Numbered from the stretch's first letter, positions 12,574 through 24,545 are shown. The stretch is DNA of 64,000 nucleotides from Timema cristinae (GCA_039000515.1 JBCFYV010009882.1:57652277-57716276), one strand, 5' to 3'. Notes: a model not told the origin generated them from the letters alone. Numbers and translations are program-made.

Positions 12574-12822
12574 TTAGCACCACGTAACACGTTAAGGTTA
12601 TACACATATGTATTAATTACTGTTGTGGTTTTAAGGATTATGAAGGTTAAATTTAGAGGAGATGTACACATATTTGAGTTGGGGTGAGAGAAACACCATA
12701 TTTTTTTTAAAAAAACCTCAGTACACCCGACCGATATTCGAATCTTGATCTCCCTTTCATCGGCAGATCAGAAAACTGCGAGATGTATGCCTTGGGCCAT
12801 GTGGCTACCAAAGTGGGTAACA
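12574..12822 (-). mobile_element. diverged SINE-A copy
   Basis: The tail (TTAGCACCACGTAACACG in plus view), a weakly matching body and the head with box B-like CCGATATTCGAATCTTGATC are in SINE-A order on the minus strand. Box A is degraded. Confidence 0.7.
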
Positions 12823-13143
12823 AATACAATTATTTGTATATGAAACTTTGTAGTCGTGATTTAGTTTATATATAAACTATTTTATAGTCATAATATATTT
12901 ATATTTAAAAAATTATATAATTCTGCATAAGAAACAAAATAAATCTTGGTTAATGGCAGGTAAGTCAACAACAAATTTATTTTAATCATTTTAAAATAAT
13001 TTCATGTTATCCATCAAGAAAAAAATCTCTCTTAGATATGCTTTCCCATTTTATTCTCTTAGATATTATCTTTATATATGTATAGGTGTACACTCTTATA
13101 ATCCATAAATGGTAACTTAGTATTTAATTAATATATTTTCTAT

Positions 13144-13272
13144 TTTGGCACCTATCTTACTCCTCGTCTGGGCTATAAGAGTTTTAACTGCTCTAGTGGG
13201 ATGGTTACAATGAGAGTATAAGTTAGAGGAAATTTAATTGCTTATGCATAGAGATTGAGTACCCAAATAAGA

Positions 13273-13340
<68 letters not shown>

Positions 13341-13731
13341 GCACCGCGTCTTACTACCCATTCGGGTTATACGCACTTACGCTAATGTGTAATGGTAGGG
13401 TGATTGTGAGATGAAATGAACGACCTACAGTTTAACGTGGAATCCGAACCACGGTGGAGGCCTGGCATTCCCCACATTCACAAGATGTCTTGTCAGAGGT
13501 GAAGGAAGGGTTTGGTAATCAGATAAATCTGTGCCGGGACCGAGGATTGAATCCCGGCCGCCAGCACAGAAGTCTGACACCTTACCCCTAGACCACCAGG
13601 TCACCTACCTTATAAGATAAAACACTCTTAGAACACTCGATTAGAATTCAAGCCCTAACCCCCTAGTCACCAGCAATCCAGTTCAAACGTGTTTGCCAAT
13701 TTTGTCTGAGCTACCTCCTCTTCCGAACTAA
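13144..13731 (-). mobile_element. old SINE-A split by a later SINE-B
   Basis: The 3' half lies at 13144-13274 and the head half at 13612-13731, both on the minus strand. Between them sits the SINE-B at 13275-13611. The 8-bp ATAAGATA occurs at both break points (13267-13274 and 13612-13619), as expected for a target duplication made when SINE-B inserted. Confidence 0.7.
13275..13611 (-). mobile_element. SINE-B, near full length, nested, with (ATT)n tail
   Basis: On the minus strand: tRNA-like head (GACCTGGTGGTCTAGGGGTA box A region and GGGATTCAATCCTCGG box B), a body distinct from SINE-A, the shared tail TAGTAAGACGCGGTGCTAA and an (ATT/TAA)n run of about 65 bp at the 3' end. It is nearly identical to the copies at 18322 and 30217, which suggests recent activity. 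It sits inside an older SINE-A with an ATAAGATA duplication. Confidence 0.9.
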
Positions 13732-14771
13732 TGTTATTACTTAAATAAGTTGCCTTATCTCCAAATTTAATTCCTGAGTTAGTAAAAAAAATTTAATAGT
13801 AAAAATGGAGAACCAAGCTTAGTTATTTGAATAATGTAAGCAACATTTTTTATTTTCTCAGAAACAGTATTTTTTGTAAAATAAACATAGGCTTTTTTAT
13901 CATGGTAGTAAAAATTTTTTATTTCAATAAATATATATAAAATAAGGCCAGTAGAAACAATATAAATCATCATTTTCACAATATTCCTAAAATTTTTAAA
14001 AAATATTAGTATATTGCAGTGTAAGTTAAAACTCAAAATGTCACCCTCTCACACTAAGTTAAACAATATTATTTAATACTAGTTACATAAACTGATATTG
14101 ATTGAATGTTATATAGGTATTGATTTTAAAATTTATATACGTTTTACATACATTCCTATTAATAATATAGGACTTATATATATATGTTTTTTTTTTGTAT
14201 TTTTATCACGTTAACAAAAAACATTTTATTGATTTGTTAAAAGCGTGTGTTGTCCGGTTTTTGTAACAATCTCCTCCTGAGCTGTGGGAGCAACTTACCC
14301 CACCGTGACCGTTAAGTGCGATCGGAAGATAATGATTACTACGTAGTGGGTAACAATTAGTCGTAAATAACGAATTAAGAAGAATACGTCGGCCATATTG
14401 GATGATAGTTGCCATTAGGAGGAGATCACATGAGAAACTTGCAAGGTAGATAGAATGAATGCTCTGTAATCATAGCATTACCACTAAGTTCAACGACCAT
14501 AATTATTGCCAACATCATTAAGCTGCTAGTGTAGAATGGCCCATCTTCATCAATTTTTGGATGTGCTCTCCAAACAGAATTGATACAGTTCATTCTTTTT
14601 TGTGTTACTTAATGAAGTGCCTGTTATATACTTGCCATGTACCCAGATATTACTTGTTTTTGTCTCAGCAGTTACATAATAATCGTCAGGATTATTTGTC
14701 AAGACTATGTAATTTTTAATTACGTCAGTGGGCTATAAAATAGTAAGTTAGTGTTGATAATTATTGTACAC
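13732..14771. other. AT-rich sequence, nothing recognised
   Basis: No coding or repeat signal was recognised. Two short minus-strand open frames (85 and 69 codons) show no family features. Confidence 0.5.
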
Positions 14772-14885
14772 GCCTTTTCGTGGAAGGAAAGTGGGAAAAT
14801 CTAAGTACATTTTAGTAAACTCATCCAGGATTCGAACTCAGACCTCTCTTTTACGCCTTTCCAAACTAGATGAATTATTATTAAG
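14772..14885 (-). mobile_element. degraded tRNA-like SINE head, candidate
   Basis: On the minus strand a GAGTTCGAATCCTGG box B match follows a weak box A-like stretch about 45 bp upstream, and a GGAAAGTGGGAAAATCTAAG block on the plus strand resembles the SINE-A body. Divergence is high. Confidence 0.35.
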
Positions 14886-14947
14886 ACCACGTGCTCATTA
14901 ATCCATATGGTATAAGGAAATTTTCTTTACAGTATATTTAATAAAGT

Positions 14948-15222
14948 GTCCGACACCTTAGCTTAGTCGGTAGCGTGTCTTTCCCGGTCCCGGGTTTAAT
15001 CACCGTCATGGCATAAAATTTATTTTTAGTGAAATGTGGGTTACCCTTTTATAAAGATGAATTAACGGTCGGGGACTGGATGCTGTGCCTTCCCTTGTCT
15101 TAAGTTAGATTACAAGGCATATTAAGCTACGACACAACTACCAAACCGATAGTGGAAAATATATAGATTGAATAAATAACTGACCAACATGACCACATGC
15201 TATAAACAGTAGTGGATGGATG
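14948..15222 (+). mobile_element. SINE-C, full length with 13-bp target duplication
   Basis: A separate tRNA-derived SINE bounded by TATTTAATAAAGT at 14935-14947 and 15223-15235. Box A is TAGCTTAGTCGG (14959-14970) and box B is GGGTTTAATCACC (14992-15004). The 210-bp body does not match SINE-A or SINE-B, and the shared GACGCGGTGCTAA tail is absent, so it must use a different partner for its 3' end. Confidence 0.8.
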
Positions 15223-15235
15223 TATTTAATAAAGT

Positions 15236-16990
15236 CAATGCAATTTAGGGAAATAGTCTATTACATTCTTACAAAGAAGTAGTTCTACAGGTTTGATGGA
15301 GCGCGCAGTTGCCAGATTTTATCCCCTTAAGACAAATTGACAATTTTTATATTAGAAACACATAAAGTTATACTAAACTCTATAGTTATATCCTTTGAAG
15401 TTTAGTTTGTATCAATAATTGTGTACTTTTGTGTTTATTATTATGATTATTATTATTATTATTATTATTAAAATATTAATCCTACGTTAAATAGACTCAA
15501 TGCCAAATCCCTTGTGATGGGTAGGTTGGGGCTTATGATTTGTTGAACTAAAGATGGTTTCCATAAGTTAATAAAAACAAATTCCCCCTACCCCCCCACC
15601 TCTATTCATAATAATGTGTGTGCACTTTCTTAAGCAATTACCTAGCTCATTCACCATTTATTAGATTGACTATAATAGAATAGGTCGTTTATAGCTTTAG
15701 ATAAAAGTCCGTTAACAGTGACGATAACCAAACCCCATGTATCACTGCAAAAACAAAAAGATCCAAACACAACACCAATCGATCATGACTGTTGGACACA
15801 CTTCGAAGGTACCGTACATTTCAAACGGCTGTATTTTGTCTATCCAAGATGAGATTGGGGCAAAAACATGATAACCTTCAATTTATGAAAAAATGTGTTA
15901 GCAGTGGTTTCTGCTAGCTTACCTATTAAACTACAGGTTGTTTTTATGGTAAATCAAGACCTTTAGGTTAGCCAATATCAACGAGTACATTATTCATTCT
16001 TTTTAGCTAGATTTCATTAAAGTTTAAATAGTGATTTATCCCAGCTAAATCTATGAGGGCTATCATGTTTTGCTCTGACCCCCTAATATCATATATAAAA
16101 CTGTTGTGAGTAATTAATTGGTGATAAGCTCAGTAGGACTGTATTAATATTTACACCTGGTGCCTGTATTTTTTCTTTCTGCAACCTATACTGTTTTAAT
16201 TCTAAAATATAGTGGCTTAAGGATGAGTTAAGCTACTAAGAATAAGAACAACAGTATTCACTTGGAACTACGACCATAAAAAATGATAAAACCGAATCTA
16301 TGGAATTAAATCTTTTATTGGTTGTATTTTACGTGCGCTTTTCAAACACATACATTATACCTAATTATAAAAATATAATTATATACAAACTAGCCTAATA
16401 CTAAGAAAAATACGGCATTCAGTCTCCCATTCAAAAATTTACTAATAAGTAGTTAATCTTCAACTGTGAAGGGAATGAAAATCGGTAGGTAATCCTAGAT
16501 CAGTTTGCACACGCCGCTACCGACTGTACTAAGTTGTTTGACTCGTTCAAGTGAATTTGACCAGGATTGTAACCACAACCTGATTAATAAATATAACAAA
16601 GTTTAACAAATTTAGACCAATCTCCACGACGGTGGGGAGCTGGTTTCTTAACCCGAAGGTAGGCCCATATTATGGAATAATATATTGCTTTTATACCTAA
16701 TATATATTCTTAATTATTTGAAAGGGTCTAGAAAATTTCAATAAAATCCACTCTATTGAACTATATAAAAGAAAGTAGTTAATTTTCCCCCATATGAATG
16801 TAAAATTGATGAACGTACTTTTAGCCAATATTATCAATTTCTATGTAGATTGGATTAAGTGACATAGCTTTTTAGTTTTAATGTCACAAATATCTAACAG
16901 TGCTGGGCATTGTGAAAATGAGCTACACACTAAACAACTTTAAAACGCCACCACAAACAAATGGGTATTGCTATTTGCCAATAGTTTAAA

Positions 16991-17021
<31 letters not shown>

Positions 17022-18309
17022 ATATTCTAATAATTTATTTCACATAATATAAGTTACCCATATATAATTCAAAAAAATACATAGCAAACAATTTTTTACA
17101 TGTTTTACTTTAAATAATTATAAGAGATAAATATGTTTTAAAATTTTCAAACCTCCTTTGAAAAATATCTATTACATATATTGCAGTCATTGTTAATGAC
17201 TATAACGAGAGCAACCATAAATAAGGTATTGGCTTTCCCACCCAATTGAAACGATACTCTTAACGTGAAATATTTGGAAAGTCGAAAGACTGATTGAGAC
17301 ACAATGTTATTTTTCATATTTTGTAAAAAATATATATTTTAAAGGATTTTCAGTAGATAAAATGGTTTCACTAGATACATCTGTAAACTTAATAAGATAT
17401 AACATGCCTATTTCATAGAAATTAGGATGTTTGTTACCATGCAAACAAATGGCAACCCCGCTGTATAGAGAAAGCACAGGAATAACGGGAAAACAATGGG
17501 TTGGAAATAGTAAGTGCCCAGAAGAGCTTGTAATGAAATTTAAGATTAGAGCGTTCTTTAGAACAAAAACGATTATTCTTATTTTAAGACAAATATTTGA
17601 TGACCTAGCTGGTTGTTTAAAAAATAAATATTTACCCTTATATGTTATATAACATTTAAAAATTTCATAATATTTCTAGATTATTATTATTGTTAGCACA
17701 AGGTTTTAATACCCATTTCTAGAACATTAATCAGGTACATATCAAATATATTATTTTCTAAATAAAATAATACAAATTTGAGTTTTTCTTACTACAGTTA
17801 CATTTATTTTTTGGTCACAATATTTGTTCTATAATAGGACTTACATATCATATTGTATTTCTAAAACTGAGATAATGTTTTTAATGATATTAATTACCTA
17901 CATACAAATATTACATAAATCTTCATTTTTAAATTCCAACGTGCATATGTAATTTAATTTTAATAATCTTTCATAAGTGTTTAAGAAATGAGAGCAAATA
18001 AGATTGGCTATGGATAAAAGAATCCACATGAATTTTAACCATATTTTGACTAGAGAGTTTAATTAATTATATTTACACTTGAAATATTGTTTTTCATATA
18101 AAGTGATATCCAATAATTCATTTAAACCACTTGGAATATGTAAAATAGTCCAATGAAACGGTTCAATGTAACCTCACACATGTATGATCTATGATAATGT
18201 TTCATTCTTGCCCTTAGTTTCCAAATATATAGGGGCCTACTTGATATTCAGTGGCCAAACAATCTTCCATTCGACCTTCATTGATGTTGATCTTGTACTT
18301 AGATATTGT
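15236..18309. other. long unannotated stretch with microsatellites
   Basis: No gene was recognised. It contains a (TTA)n run at 15437-15470, an (AT)n run at about 16988-17018 and a short plus-strand open frame at 17431-17652 without family features. A possible degraded SINE lies near 16490-16670 but its boxes are not convincing. Confidence 0.5.
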
Positions 18310-18321
18310 ATTGCTCCCGGG

Positions 18322-18595
18322 GTGACCTGGTGTTCTAGGGGTAAGGTGTCAAACTTCTGTGCTGGCGGCCGGGATTCAATCCTCGGTCCCGGCACAGATT
18401 TATCTGATTTCCAAACCCTTCCTTCACCTCTGACAAGACATCTTGTGAATGTGGGGAATGCCAGGCCTCCACCATGGTTCGGATTCCACGTTAAACTGTA
18501 GATCCTTCATTTCATCTCACAATCACCCTACCATAACACATTAGCGTAAGTGCGTATAAACCGAACGGGTAGTAAGACGCGGTGCTAATAATAAT
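18322..18595 (+). mobile_element. SINE-B, full length with 12-bp target duplication
   Basis: Bounded by ATTGCTCCCGGG at 18310-18321 and 18596-18607. The head carries a box A-like CTGGTGTTCTAGGGGT (18327-18342) and box B GGATTCAATCC (18372-18382). The body runs through CTTCACCTCTGACAAGACAT and ATTCCACGTTAAACTG to the tail TAGTAAGACGCGGTGCTAA and a short (ATA)n. The 105-codon open frame crossing the left border is fortuitous. Confidence 0.92.
18327..18382 (+). promoter_or_regulatory. internal RNA polymerase III promoter of SINE-B
   Basis: Box A-like and box B motifs lie about 30 bp apart, typical of a class I tRNA-derived head. Box B departs from GGTTCGANTCC at two positions, so strength is uncertain. 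Confidence 0.55.
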
Positions 18596-18607
18596 ATTGC
18601 TCCCGGG

Positions 18608-19144
18608 ACTATATTATAGCTTGCAAATCCCTGGGCATATTGCATAATACTCGTACTTAGTTAAAACTGTTAAACATTATGTATTTCCTTTGTAATGAAT
18701 TTATCTAAACTAAAATTTAAAAAAAATTTTTTATCTTAAATGAATAAAACACTAATAAACGTTTATTTAGTATTAAGGAGACTTTATTTAAAAATAGATA
18801 TTTACAACATATATGAGGCTTTAAAATTTACAGAGTGATTGAGAGAACCTTAGTACAGACAAATTATGTTCCGGTTCCAAATGCCTCTGGGAAGGGAGGT
18901 TAAGGGATTTTTTTCATGTAAGATCTTCAAAGGTACCCCCAACCTAAGATGGGCCCCATCCACACACTTTTCCGAGATGCGTCTGGGGGCGGAAGAAGGA
19001 AGAAGAGGGGTGATCTTTCAGAATTCCGGTAAAAATTATTGTATTCGCGTATAAATGTCGCTAAAATTAAGGTGAAAATTTTTGCGAAGGACAGTTCAGG
19101 AAATGATTTTTAGATTAGTAATAATGAAAAACTTTTAGAAAAGT
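18608..19144. other. unannotated stretch
   Basis: Mostly AT-rich. A GC-richer patch at 18880-19020 has a short open frame without recognisable features; it may be older upstream sequence of the LINE fragment that follows, but I cannot show this. Confidence 0.4.
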
Positions 19145-19665
19145 GAAGGATTTTTGTATCTGGGTGAATTATTTTGTAAAAATATAAGGATAGACTGTGA
19201 AACTGACAGACGGGTGAATGCATCTCAGAGATTAGTTAGCTCTATGTAGACAATCACAAAGAATTAAATAGTATCTAAGGAAGCAAAGATAGGAATATAA
19301 TAAAATGTGCTAAAGCCAACTTTTTTAATGGATGTGAATCATGGTTGCAGAGGGATTGTGGTTTGAAATGGAATCCAATTGGTAAATGGGAGAGAAGCGT
19401 CTTAAGTTTGTTTTGGGCATGTTGAGATGATGAGTGTTGATCAAGTGACGAAGCAAATATCTGTTGTAAGATTGTGTGGATCAAAAAGAAGGGGTAGGCC
19501 ATGTAAGATGTGGTTGAATGTTGCAGACAAATGTGTAAAAAATAGAAATTTAAGAGTTTCAAGAATAAAATATCATGTATGTCTCGGAGTATGGATGTTG
19601 TTGAAGTGAAGGAGTATGCACGGTTAAAAAAAGTGTGTAGACATCTAATGGGGATGGACTAAGTA
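19145..19665 (+). pseudogene. LINE reverse-transcriptase C-terminal remnant
   Basis: The translation across three frames gives pieces typical of the region after the polymerase core in insect-type non-LTR retrotransposons. FLYLGELFCKN at about 19148 is followed by RRVNASQRL, then an NVLKPTFLM piece near 19300, and finally DQVTKQISVVRLCGSKRRGR plus PCKMWLNVADKCVKNRNLR at 19437-19560. The last open piece ends at 19607. Several stops and frame changes separate the pieces, so this is dead. Only the 3' end of the element is present, as expected of a 5'-truncated insertion. No tail or target duplication was identified. The clade is not resolved. Confidence 0.75.
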
Positions 19666-19854
19666 TGGATTTGTTATTTATTGAGTTGTATCCACAGTTC
19701 CTTGACTACGTTTTTTACGTTCATCGGAAGTTTCCAGAATAAAACAGGACTCACCTCCATCACTCCCTATTCAAAACTCAGCTCATATCATTTGCCACCT
19801 CTTGTAACTGCAATAGCAGTTACGACGAAGGTTCACTGCTTAAACCAGTTTTTT

Positions 19855-21450
19855 ACTTTCTCGCTACCTTACAGGTAGAGAAAGTATTAAGTTCGTCAAA
19901 AATGTCGAACTCAAGATTTTGATTAATTTCGACGTTTCATGACCACCCGAATCCAAAAAGTGCTTTTTGAATTTCCGTTCTGTCCATCTGTCTGTATCAC
20001 GGGCTAGAGCCTAAACTATCATACCGATAGGGACAAAACTTTGTTTCTAAGGTTTTGATGGGTTACTCAGAGGGATTTTTGATATAGGGTATCCAACCCT
20101 AAAATTAAGGGTAGTTTACTGAAGGGTAAAATGAGAAAAAATCTATTTTATCAAAATTGGCTCAAGCAATTTTGATTACATTTTATTTGCAAACTTTCAT
20201 CAATATTACGAACAAAATGACCACTCTAAATATTTCGTCAACATGACTTTAAGGGTACTGGTCTAAAGCGAAATTCTATTTTTTATCATATCTCCGTAAC
20301 TTTTTGATACATAAAATTAGTTATAATTGAAAAGATGTAGGTATATTAATAATAAAGATCTTTAACTTGAAACATATTTTCATAAAACTAATAATCTTTA
20401 AGCTCTACGCAAATACATATATTTGTTGAGTTGACGAACACATATAAGGTAAAGTATTGCGCCAGTCAAAAAATCTAAATCTAAATGTAAATGGATGTAA
20501 ACTTTTCATGAACTCCGAACCCTAAAATGTGATTTTTGCAATGGCGTCTGTCTGTGTGTCTATTTAACCCTAAAATAAAGTGCAGTTTACTGAAGAGTAA
20601 ACAGAGAAAAGAACGTTTTTCTCAAAACCGTCTCTAACGATTTTGATTAAAATTTGTATCTATGCGTTTATTTAGATAATAAATAAAATTGCTACCATGA
20701 TTTTCCTATTAAAATTAATTTTAGGGTACTTTACAGAGGTAGAATACTCCACAACTATTTGAGAGACTAAACAACTTATCATTGAAAAATAGTAGCACTA
20801 TTGAAAATAAAATAAACTTTTATATAAAATACATTTTTATAAAACCAATAATTTCTGAGCTATTGGCAAATATATTAATACAATTTTGTGATCTTTAGTT
20901 GTAAGGAGATATTAACTTAAGTATTACCTCAGTAATACTCTAATTCCATAGAGTAATTAAATTGTAGTAAATCTCTCAAAAAGTTTGTTTTTTTCCTTTA
21001 CAATATCAGGGAAAATGTTTGTATAGCAATTATTTATTTCCATCAAATTAGGCTCAAAAGTCAATATTCTAACTTTTTATTTGCTAAAATAAATTTGTTA
21101 AAATGAGGAATTAATTAGAAATGCAATGACCTGAAGTTGTTCAACAACTAATAAAATGTCACAAATTTTAACCAAAAGTCGAAATATTCGTAAGAAGCGT
21201 TGATCCTTGTTGACCCAATATCGAAGTTTTTTGTTCCAAATATTCAAATGAGGACATTAATTATTTAAAAATAAAGTTTTAAAATTGAATATTAGCTGTC
21301 AACAAATGTTTTACGTAAGTAAAGCGCAATTTATGCTTGGATTTGCTAAGTATAGTATTTAGTTTTACATATTACAAGGTTTGAGTAAATATCTTCATTT
21401 TTAAACAATAGAGCGAGAATGTCCGTGCGGAGTTTCGTACCATTTATTTT
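19855..21450 (+). mobile_element. element R, long copy (R1)
   Basis: It opens with ACTTTCTCGCTACC and GGTAGAGAAAGTATT, and closes with ATAGAGCGAGAATGTCCG and GGAGTTTCGTACCATTTATT. The outer blocks ACTTTCTCGCT and AGCGAGAA(A/T)GT are inverse complements, so the element has terminal inverted repeats of about 11-12 bp just inside its ends. The GTTTCATGAC block occurs at 19934, and a second version of the same region at about 20450-20570, so the left part is duplicated internally about 577 bp apart. No coding frame is present. The family is unidentified. Confidence 0.7.
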
Positions 21451-22008
21451 TCACGTGACTTTACTCTTTGATGAGATAGCGTAAAGGTATTGGTCTTGCC
21501 ATGGTTCCCTGAAAAATAGGAAGTACAACAGAATAAGTCCTGCCTTGATCAGATGACTATATTTTATACTGATGTCAGCTAACAAAAATTATAAAAAGTG
21601 ACTATTTGGTATTCTTATCGTTTATACTACCCACTACCCAGAAAATATATTAACTGCAAAAAATTCGTATGCGTATACAAAGCTTAGATTCTTAATAAAT
21701 GTTTAGAATTTCTGCCTAAGGAAAAATAATTAAGTCAATTAAAAGAATCATTATATATTAAGCGTTCTATTACACATAAAGAAAAACTATGTAAACCTAT
21801 TCACAAGCAACAACATCAAATGAGCAAAAAAATTTACCTAAATTTAATACACAAATGCAATAAACGCTAACTGTGGCTATCTTACGTGGATGCATTGTTA
21901 TACTAGCACGAAAATAAATGATTTAATTTACTAACAAAGACACATAAATATATTATCCTAAGCTACACGCAAAACAATGAGTCAACTGAAAAAAAATAAC
22001 TAAATTTA
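21451..22008. other. AT-rich sequence, nothing recognised
   Basis: No coding or repeat signal was recognised. Confidence 0.5.
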
Positions 22009-22048
22009 ATAGCGTATATCCCAAACGGGTACTAAGACACGGTGCTAA
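22009..22048 (+). mobile_element. SINE 3' tail fragment
   Basis: Only the shared tail is present: AGCGTATATCCCAAACGGGT then ACTAAGACACGGTGCTAAAA. It is a 5'-truncated or deleted copy of SINE-A or SINE-B; the body is lost so the family cannot be told. Confidence 0.65.
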
Positions 22049-22439
22049 AATAAAAATAAAATACAAATGTTAAAACGCCAACAGTGGTTCGCCTAAGAGG
22101 AAGCATATTTGCAGTGCACAAAAAAAAAGTAGTTTAAATTTACTACTCTGTCAAATAAACAAAAATAATTAGACATAATTGTCAAGTCAAACCATAAAAT
22201 AACTGAAAAAACCATAATATCTTAGATTATAGTATAATCACGCTAATCTTATTTCTATTAAGTGGAGTAGTTGTTGCAATGAACATTATATAATACAATT
22301 TTAATTTATTACTAAAGAGGCTAAAATAAATTAATATAATTTACATTCAAAACCATAAAATAGCTGAAAGATCTCTATATTTAAGATACAAATGTAGTTA
22401 CTTATACCTAGGACACCATATATGTATTCCAGATTTCAT

Positions 22440-23420
22440 GAACCTTGATTAAGCCCCCCAGTGATTACGGGGCTTAGGACATCAAACTCACATTTTTTGA
22501 AAAATGATAAACTAAGGTTAGCCAAATAACGTAATCCTAGATAAAGTTTCCATTTTTATTTTATTTGTTTTTTAGTTAGCCTGATTGGTGATCACAATGT
22601 CGATTGCGTAAGGCTATGGATGTGATTTAATTTTTAAAGAGGTCATGCCAAAGACTTTCCTGATTACGGTACGTATGTAAGGTTTTGTCTTTCTTGTTTT
22701 ATGGGTTTTAAAAGCAGGCCTAACCACACCATTTGGTAATATGGTATATTAAATCAAGTAATATATGATTTATAAAATTCAAAATCCTGAGTTTTCACTA
22801 AGCTAAAATACAAAGTATAGGCTTTTCATATTTCTTAATTTTGAAGCTACCCCACACCAGTGGTAAAATGGTAAAATGTGCTTGATTTATATGGTAAAAT
22901 TAGGTAAATATCCACATATGGTGTGATTTTCAATAATACGCAAAACTATTCTTAACTTCAGACTGTTATTTTTCTTTGTTTTAGATACCAACGCCACCGG
23001 TACCTAAGTCTAAGTCATAAGGATCGTAATATATAAAAGTAAAAATACTAAATTAATGCATATTCTCGAGTTTCTCTATGCAAAAAATATCAAGTTCTCA
23101 CTTTTTACAGGTTTTATTTGGACCCATATACCCCAATGGTAGAGTGGTTTAAAGTACTAAACTCGTAATATTGTGTAAAAGTAAGATGCACATCCTAAGA
23201 TGTCCAAAAGTACGTCAATATAATGATGATTTAAGCTATATATTTTTCTTGGTTTGTGCTTTCCTTGAAGTTATGGCCAAGTGAACCTACTCAAGTAGTT
23301 TAATGCACCATATTCTTGACATATATAGGCCCTAAGAAAAACACGATACACGAAATCTTTAATAAATACCTTCATTAAATAGGTGTTAAATGTCTTATAT
23401 TTCTAAGTATTTTGATATTT
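22440..23420 (+). repeat. degenerate ~138-bp tandem array with tRNA-like motif
   Basis: Seven units begin near 22445, 22580, 22720, 22848, 22988, 23124 and 23271. The best opening motifs are CTACCCCACACCAGTGGTAA (22847) and ACCCATATACCCCAATGGTA (23122), followed by a TTTAAAGTACTAAAC-like stretch and, about 40 bp on, a GATGCACATCC-like box. The opening resembles a pol III box A and the later piece a weak box B. Each unit ends in a T-rich stretch with TTCTT and TTGGTTT. Units are strongly diverged; 23124 and 22848 are clearest. Confidence 0.55.
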
Positions 23421-24376
23421 AATCTAAAACACTAAGATCCAAGGCCTGGGATTACCTTAATTTCAAAGGTCTAAGTAGGGCGGCAATTTTATATTCTTTT
23501 CTTCTGATTTTTCCATGGTCTAAAACGTTAGGCTCACAATGGATGTAAAATTTATAAAATTAATATGCTTGAGATGTGAAAAATCCCGAATTGCTCTTAA
23601 TGAGGTTTATTTGTAGCATGTCAATCAGTCAAATTGGACAGCTACAATTAAATATCAATATTTTGATATTTCATGAAATAAGGAAGTGATATTAACATTT
23701 TTAAAAGTAATCTACCTCATAGTTTGTTTACCATGACTAGATGCAGTCAGATACAATTATGTGTCTCCCTAAATTGAAACACGTGGTTATTCAAAAAATA
23801 TCGACTTTTGATAAATTCTGTAGCAGATATCAAAAAAGAGGATTAACATTATCATATTTATGAATAAAATACTTTAACGCATATTCTTTGCCATTGGATG
23901 ATATCGGATAAATTTACATACACAAGCCATGCTGCCGACAAGAAAATACAGTAAAAGGACGTCTATATCACAAATTCTCATAAAAATAATAGCCGAGCCT
24001 AAAGAATACAATAAAACCATATATATTTAAATAGAAGATGCTTTAATATCTACTTACCATTTCAAGACGTTCTTGGATTTGTTTGCCACAAGTTGGAAGG
24101 GAAAATTATTCAATGATGGCTGCCTAACTTCAGTCCCACGTGCTTTCATTTTCAACACCTGATCAAGTAAGAAGTATAAAATGAACTTGATCTAGTGACC
24201 CACTTCACGTCAGAGAAGACTAGCGGCAGTCCAAGGAACCATGTTTTCCCCCTTCCCCGCAAGAAACTTTTCCTGGTTCATTTTCCTTTCACCCCGCCTT
24301 CGTCCGTCTCTCTCTTTTTCTATATTCCTAAGTTTATCACCCTTTTGCTTTATTCCGTTCATATCAGATTTTAGAG
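23421..24376. other. unannotated stretch
   Basis: No gene or repeat was recognised; 24060-24376 is less AT-rich and pyrimidine-biased and precedes the candidate promoter. Confidence 0.45.
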
Positions 24377-24545
24377 TATATATAGGGCTGCTCTCAGGTT
24401 CACATTATACCCATTCTACTACAATGCAGCGTCGAAGGAGGAACTTCTACACCATCACGTAACGAAGAAAACGACGACCATGAAATGTTGGCCGTCAGAT
24501 CCACCACCTCCCAGGCCAGGAGGACATTCTTCGATTATTTAAGTA
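24377..24545 (+). promoter_or_regulatory. candidate TATA promoter and first exon
   Basis: TATATATAGGG lies at 24377-24387 in a GC-richer local context, with an initiator-like TCTCAGGTTC about 15 bp after it, nearer than usual. A 12-codon frame starts at ATG 24425. An overlapping frame open from before 24420 to a stop near 24553 translates to a balanced sequence (for example HEMLAVRSTTSQARRTFFDY) unlike the surrounding low-complexity DNA. A CTGTAAAC donor-like site lies near 24549. This could be a 5' exon of a plus-strand gene whose other exons lie outside, or chance. I do not recognise the protein. Confidence 0.25.

Noticed and set aside
18184..18501. 105-codon plus-strand open frame
   Set aside because: It crosses the left border and body of a SINE-B copy, and the translation follows SINE sequence, not a protein.
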